Positions 40,835 through 43,903 of a stretch of 43,903 nt of DNA are shown here, one piece after another; the stretch's first letter is position 1, and every line of letters begins with the position of its first letter. Both the position numbers and the translations under genes were made by a program. This DNA comes from Burkholderia aenigmatica. GTDB taxonomy: Bacteria > Pseudomonadota > Gammaproteobacteria > Burkholderiales > Burkholderiaceae. The stretch spans positions 1-43,903 of the forward strand of contig NZ_CABVQC010000075.1 in assembly GCF_902499175.1 (NCBI RefSeq), read 5' to 3'. The notes below the pieces were generated by a model that saw only the letters and a list, made by a program, of their open reading frames with translations, made no database searches and was not told the DNA's origin.

Positions 40835-41482
40835 TCAGTTCCAGCCGACCATGATCGCGCCCATCCCGACGAGCAGCCCGCCCGTCACGCGGTTCATCGC
40901 GCGCATCCGCGCCGGCCCTTGCAGCGCGCGGCTCAGCCGGTGCGAGAACAGCGCCATCGACGCGACCCCGCCCGCGAACAGCACCGCGAACGTCGCCGCG
41001 AGCAGCAGGAACTGCTGGTTCAGGCTCCAGTCGGCGCTTGGGCTGATGAACTGCGGAAAGAACGACGGAAAGAACAGCAGTGTCTTCGGGTTGAGGCCCG
41101 AGGTGGCGACGCCGCGCCAGAACAGCGCGCGGTGCGAGTCGGTTTCCGGCGTTGCCGCACTGGCCGGCCCGGTCGAGGCAGCGGGTGCGCCCGCCGGCGC
41201 ACGGCTGAGCCATTGCTTGCAGCCGAGCCAGACGAGGTAGGCCGCGCCGGCCCAGCGGAGTACGGTCAGCGCGCGCTCGTCGAGATGCACGAGGGAATTC
41301 AGACACAGCGCGGTCAGCGCGAGTTGCAGCAGCACGGCGAGCGTGCCGCCCCAGACGCACGGCAGCGCGCGGCGCCAGCCGGCGCGCAGTGCCTGGTTCA
41401 TGGAGAGAAGGTTGACGGGGCCGGGGGCGTAGACGAGAACGGCGGAAGCAGCGAGAAACGAGAGGTAAAGCCTGAACGACAT
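40835..41482 (-). CDS. LysE/RhtB-family amino-acid exporter
   Basis: The 215-residue protein has about six membrane segments and the LysE signature 'SAVLVYAPGPVNLLSMNQAL'. Later segments include 'SGLNPKTLLFFPSFFPQFIS'. A Pro/Ala-rich cytoplasmic loop of about 20 residues lies in the middle. It would export an amino acid. ATG 41480-41482 is chosen because the signature begins there; the frame is open further upstream without support. It is divergent from the Lrp-family gene, a standard pairing in which Lrp senses the exported amino acid and activates the exporter. Confidence 0.9.
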   Translation of the reverse strand: MSFRLYLSFLAASAVLVYAPGPVNLLSMNQALRAGWRRALPCVWGGTLAVLLQLALTALCLNSLVHLDERALTVLRWAGAAYLVWLGCKQWLSRAPAGAPAASTGPASAATPETDSHRALFWRGVATSGLNPKTLLFFPSFFPQFISPSADWSLNQQFLLLAATFAVLFAGGVASMALFSHRLSRALQGPARMRAMNRVTGGLLVGMGAIMVGWN

Positions 41483-41767
41483 GACGGGTAGGGCAGGAAC
41501 AGGAACACGGGCGCCGAAGCCGCGCGGCCGGATAGGCGCGCGGGCGGCGGGGAATCGCATGCCTGCTGGCCGGCACCGCAACTCGTGATTGCGGCCGTGC
41601 GTCCCGGTGCGAGGGGGTTGTCGCGGGGAGCGTGCCGGACAACAGGCATGGGTAAAAATATATCAAGGGGCCGGATTAAAAGGCTTCCGCATTTCCACAC
41701 AAACCGACACAAATCCGGAATGTCGTTCAGATAGAATCCCGGTTTTCAGTAGAAGATTCTCCCTGCC
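41483..41767. promoter_or_regulatory. Divergent control region of LysE exporter and Lrp genes
   Basis: This 285-bp gap turns AT-richer toward the Lrp start. It holds a TAGAAT -10-like box (41732-41737), 31 bases before the Lrp ATG. No clear -35 or clean Lrp palindrome could be picked out. It probably contains the Lrp binding sites for both genes. Confidence 0.5.
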
Positions 41768-42250
41768 ATGGCCACACGTGAACGCTCGCCGAAAACGCTC
41801 GACAGTCAGGACCGCAAGATCCTCGGCGCACTGCAGAAAAACGCGCGTCTGTCGAACGCCGAACTGGCCGAACAGATCGGCATGTCGACCACCGCGTGCT
41901 GGAACCGCACGCGGCAGCTCGAGGTGGACGGCTATATCGACGGCTATGTCGCACTGGTCAACCAGCGGAAGCTGGGCTATGCGGACATCGTGATCCTCGA
42001 AGTCACGCTCGATCGTCACGAGGACGACGCGCTCGCCCGCTTCGGCGAGGAGCTCGCCGCACTGCCCGAGGTGCTCGAGGCTTACCTCGTGTCGGGCGAG
42101 TACGACTACTGGATCAAGGTCGCGGTGGACGGCACGGCCGGCTACGAGCGTTTCCTGCGCGAAAAGCTGTACAAGATCTCGAGCATCCGTCACAGCCGCT
42201 CGATGTTCGCGCTGCGCTGCATGAAGGACGTGCCGTCAATTCAGGTGTGA
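41768..42250 (+). CDS. Lrp/AsnC-family transcriptional regulator
   Basis: The 160-residue protein has an N-terminal HTH ('ILGALQKNARLSNAELAEQI' then GMSTTACWNRTRQLEVDGYI) and a RAM/AsnC effector domain ('PEVLEAYLVSGEYDYWIKVA', then 'REKLYKISSIRHSRSMFALR'). Lrp proteins form octamers and respond to amino acids. The ATG is at 41768. It is divergent from a LysE exporter, so it likely activates export when its amino acid accumulates. The specific amino acid is unknown. Confidence 0.92.
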   Translation: MATRERSPKTLDSQDRKILGALQKNARLSNAELAEQIGMSTTACWNRTRQLEVDGYIDGYVALVNQRKLGYADIVILEVTLDRHEDDALARFGEELAALPEVLEAYLVSGEYDYWIKVAVDGTAGYERFLREKLYKISSIRHSRSMFALRCMKDVPSIQV

Positions 42251-42684
42251 TGGGAATAAGCATGCGGCCGGCGTTGATACGACGGCGCAGGTGGCTGCGC
42301 GTGGGCGCGGGGAAAGACGGCAATCGGGTGTAGGGCAAGCCGCATCGCGCGGTTCGGTACCCGGGCCGGCAAAGCGGATGAATCTTCCATCCGGGACGAT
42401 CCGGCGTAACCGCGCGCCGGTTCGGTGACAGTTGCCCGCCCGGGCAACCGTCAGGCAGAACCGCGCCGACGCCGATCGGCGCCGGCATCGGCTTCAACGT
42501 GACTGCTACGCGCTCCCGACGCGGCGAGCGCATTCAACCGGGGCAACCCCGGCCGGTTTCCGACCGACAGCCAGGCGAGATGCCGTGCACTGCATGCCGA
42601 TGCCCGACGCTGCGGCCTCGCGGCGCGCGTTCGGGCAAGCGGATCAGGCAGGGGGTGCGGCCAACTGGCGGCCGGCCGCTCCGT
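42251..42684. other. Non-coding stretch with hairpins between Lrp gene and small ORF
   Basis: No convincing gene is seen in this 434-bp stretch; open frames here have no ribosome site or family features. Hairpins include GCGCAG-GTGG-CTGCGC (42285-42300), shortly after the Lrp stop, and a strong one at 42426-42453: GTTGCCC/GGGCAAC extended by TGAC/GTCA. Neither has a T-tract. Confidence 0.5.
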
Positions 42685-42828
42685 TCAGTGCGGCAGGCGT
42701 GCGTGTGCTTCAGCGATGACTTCGCAGTTCTCGAGATGGAGTGCCCAAGCTTCTGCAATCAGGTCGCTCACACGTGCGAGCCAGCCTGCGGATTCGGTGG
42801 AACGGTTGGAGACATTGGACGTTTGCAT
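42685..42828 (-). CDS. Predicted 47-residue small protein of unknown function
   Basis: The open frame from ATG 42826-42828 gives 47 residues, without signal peptide or membrane segment. It contains a hydrophobic-polar helix-like stretch 'WLARVSDLIAEAWALHLENC' and a single Cys. No domain is recognised. Support comes from its upstream DNA: TTTCAC and TATGAT 18 bp apart, followed by the palindrome TAGGGTTATCCCTA. The ribosome site is weak (GGGGC). It is annotated with moderate confidence; a non-coding transcript is the alternative. Confidence 0.45.
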   Translation of the reverse strand: MQTSNVSNRSTESAGWLARVSDLIAEAWALHLENCEVIAEAHARLPH

Positions 42829-42853
42829 GACGAAGCCCCGTATAGGTGGCGAG

Positions 42854-42899
42854 TTAGGGATAACCCTAATCATAGCGAAACGGCTCCACTTTGTGAAAT
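42854..42899 (-). promoter_or_regulatory. Promoter and palindrome upstream of the small ORF
   Basis: On the minus strand, TTTCAC and TATGAT (18-bp spacer) are followed at once by TTAGGGTTATCCCTAA (42854-42869). Its TTAGGG/CCCTAA arms are symmetric around four bases and sit near the predicted +1. The symmetry and position suggest an operator for the small gene. Confidence 0.5.
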
Positions 42900-42989
42900 G
42901 CGATTTCGTTATATGAGAATTACTGACAATTTGTGTTGCTGCCTCGCAACATGAATATCGGGTGGCTTGGTCTCGGGCGCGCAGGCGTG

Positions 42990-43015
42990 GCGAGGCCGTG
43001 CCTGCACGGCCTCGC
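42990..43015. other. Perfect 12-bp hairpin between IclR and small ORF
   Basis: GCGAGGCCGTGC (42990-43001) and GCACGGCCTCGC (43004-43015) are perfect complements around two bases. It lies 56 bases past the IclR stop. No T-tract follows on either strand, so termination is possible but unproven. Confidence 0.5.
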
Positions 43016-43071
43016 ATGGGACAAGAGAAGGGATTCGAGCGGTGAGGAGGACGGCGGAAGCGGACGGCGGC

Positions 43072-43903
43072 TTACCGGCCGATCCACCCGAACCGCCACG
43101 ACAGCCGCCGAGTCGCGGCGAGCAACGCTTGCGCGAGGTCGCTGTCCGGCCCGCGCGGGAAACCGCGCGACGAGCCGATGATCGCGATCACGAGCCGGAT
43201 GCTGCCGGTATGGTCGAACACGGGCGCGGCGACCGTCCCGATGCCAGGCACCGGCGCGTCGAACGCGAAATCGAGTTCGTCCGCGCGGATCGTCGCAAGC
43301 CGCGCGCGGAAGGCGTCGTCGGCGGGCGCGGCGGCGTTGCCCGCGAGGCGCACGGGCTCGTCGGCGAGCAGGTCGGCCAGCACGTCGTCGGACATACCGG
43401 CCGCGAAGATCCGTCCGATCGCCGTATTGACGAGCGACATCACCGTGCCGACCTGCAGGCTCACGTGCTGCGGCCGCGCCGACTCTTCGAGGCGAATCAC
43501 GGTCGGACCGAGCGGCCCGAGCGTCGCGGCCGCCACGCTCATGTCGGTCGCGCCGGCCAGTGCGACGATCTCGGCTTCCGCGTCGCGCGTCGGCGACACG
43601 CGCTGCATCGCGATCAGGCCGAGTGCTTGCCCGAGCGGGCCGCCGCCGAAGCAGCCGGCGTCGTCGCGGCTCAGCAGGCCAATCTTCTGCAGGCTGACGA
43701 GATGCGGAAACGCCTTCGCCGCCGGCATGCCGGCCGCCGCCGCGAGATCGCGTAGCGGCAGCGCGCGGCCCGCCGATACCAGCGCGAGCAGCAGCTCGCC
43801 GGTGCTGTCGAGCGCATTGATCCCGCGCTGCGCTTTCGCATCGTCGGCCAGCGCAGGGGGCAGGCGCAGGGCGGCCGGGGCCGGGGCCGGGCCGGACGCG
43901 GGC
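43072..43903 (-). CDS. IclR-family transcriptional regulator (5' end cut by window edge)
   Basis: The open frame runs from the window edge to a stop at 43072 and codes for about 276 residues; the start is outside. Near the edge, a Pro/Ala-rich run is followed by the HTH ('NALDSTGELLLALVSAGRAL', then LRDLAAAAGMPAAKAFPHLVSLQKIGLL). The ligand domain follows ('VSLQVGTVMSLVNTAIGRIF', 'PVPGIGTVAAPVFDHTGSIR'). Members sense organic acids. The target may lie to the right of the window. A strong hairpin lies downstream. Confidence 0.88.
   Translation of the reverse strand, partial: PASGPAPAPAALRLPPALADDAKAQRGINALDSTGELLLALVSAGRALPLRDLAAAAGMPAAKAFPHLVSLQKIGLLSRDDAGCFGGGPLGQALGLIAMQRVSPTRDAEAEIVALAGATDMSVAAATLGPLGPTVIRLEESARPQHVSLQVGTVMSLVNTAIGRIFAAGMSDDVLADLLADEPVRLAGNAAAPADDAFRARLATIRADELDFAFDAPVPGIGTVAAPVFDHTGSIRLVIAIIGSSRGFPRGPDSDLAQALLAATRRLSWRFGWIGR

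Noticed and set aside
42854..42869. Resemblance of TAGGGATAA to the I-SceI homing-endonuclease site
   Set aside because: Only the first nine bases match; the rest is explained by the palindrome.
1..43903. Mobile element, phage or CRISPR signature
   Set aside because: No transposase, integrase, terminal repeat pair or repeat-spacer array was seen. Repeats found are short and promoter-linked.

Overview
The window is high-GC, gene-dense DNA that looks like the genome of a Burkholderia cepacia-complex species. This is inferred from the product set: three AidA/PixA-family proteins, MocR, LysR, AraC and IclR regulators, LysE exporters, a Gram-negative porin and an RND pump. AidA proteins are best known from the third replicon of B. 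cenocepacia, so a secondary replicon is likely but not proven. No transposase, phage gene, CRISPR array, tRNA or rRNA was found. Both ends cut genes: a TetR regulator on the left and an IclR regulator on the right.

Layout. 1-5.4 kb holds regulators and small redox enzymes: TetR (partial), an AraC gene broken by a 5-bp tandem duplication, an AhpD-like protein, a MocR regulator, a LysR regulator and an SDR. 5.5-10.1 kb is a levan module: a GH32 fructanase and a GH68 levansucrase on the minus strand, facing a LacI regulator. Two palindromic operators sit in the levansucrase promoter, and a terminator hairpin lies between the two enzymes. 10.1-14.2 kb has a DJ-1/PfpI protein and an Old Yellow Enzyme behind two copies of a promoter-operator module, then an AI-2E-family membrane protein and an OsmE-like lipoprotein. 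14.3-19.3 kb has an SDR, three AidA-family genes (two minus, one plus, around an AT-rich control region) and a convergent AraC/LysE-exporter pair.

19.4-27.6 kb is one minus-strand operon: RND permease, periplasmic adaptor, outer-membrane factor, response regulator and sensor kinase. 27.8-30.4 kb is a Crp/Fnr regulator divergent from an acyl-CoA synthetase, with an FNR-like box between them. 30.5-39.0 kb is a catabolic island organised around an IclR gene. To the left (minus) are a CitE-like lyase, a porin and a twin-arginine-exported MmgE/PrpD protein; to the right (plus) are a CaiB-type CoA-transferase, a cyclase-family hydrolase and an MFS transporter. A pair of 37-bp repeats containing an operator-like dyad lies between the divergent arms. 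The gene content resembles itaconate/C5-dicarboxylate degradation clusters, but the substrate is not known.

39.0-43.9 kb holds a YqaA-like membrane protein, a Kch-type potassium channel, a LysE exporter divergent from an Lrp regulator, a likely 47-residue small protein with its own promoter and palindrome, and the partial IclR gene.

The points most worth a second look are the AraC frameshift, the duplicated promoter-operator modules with no cognate repressor in the window, the repeat-bearing aidA control region, and the IclR catabolic island with an exported PrpD.
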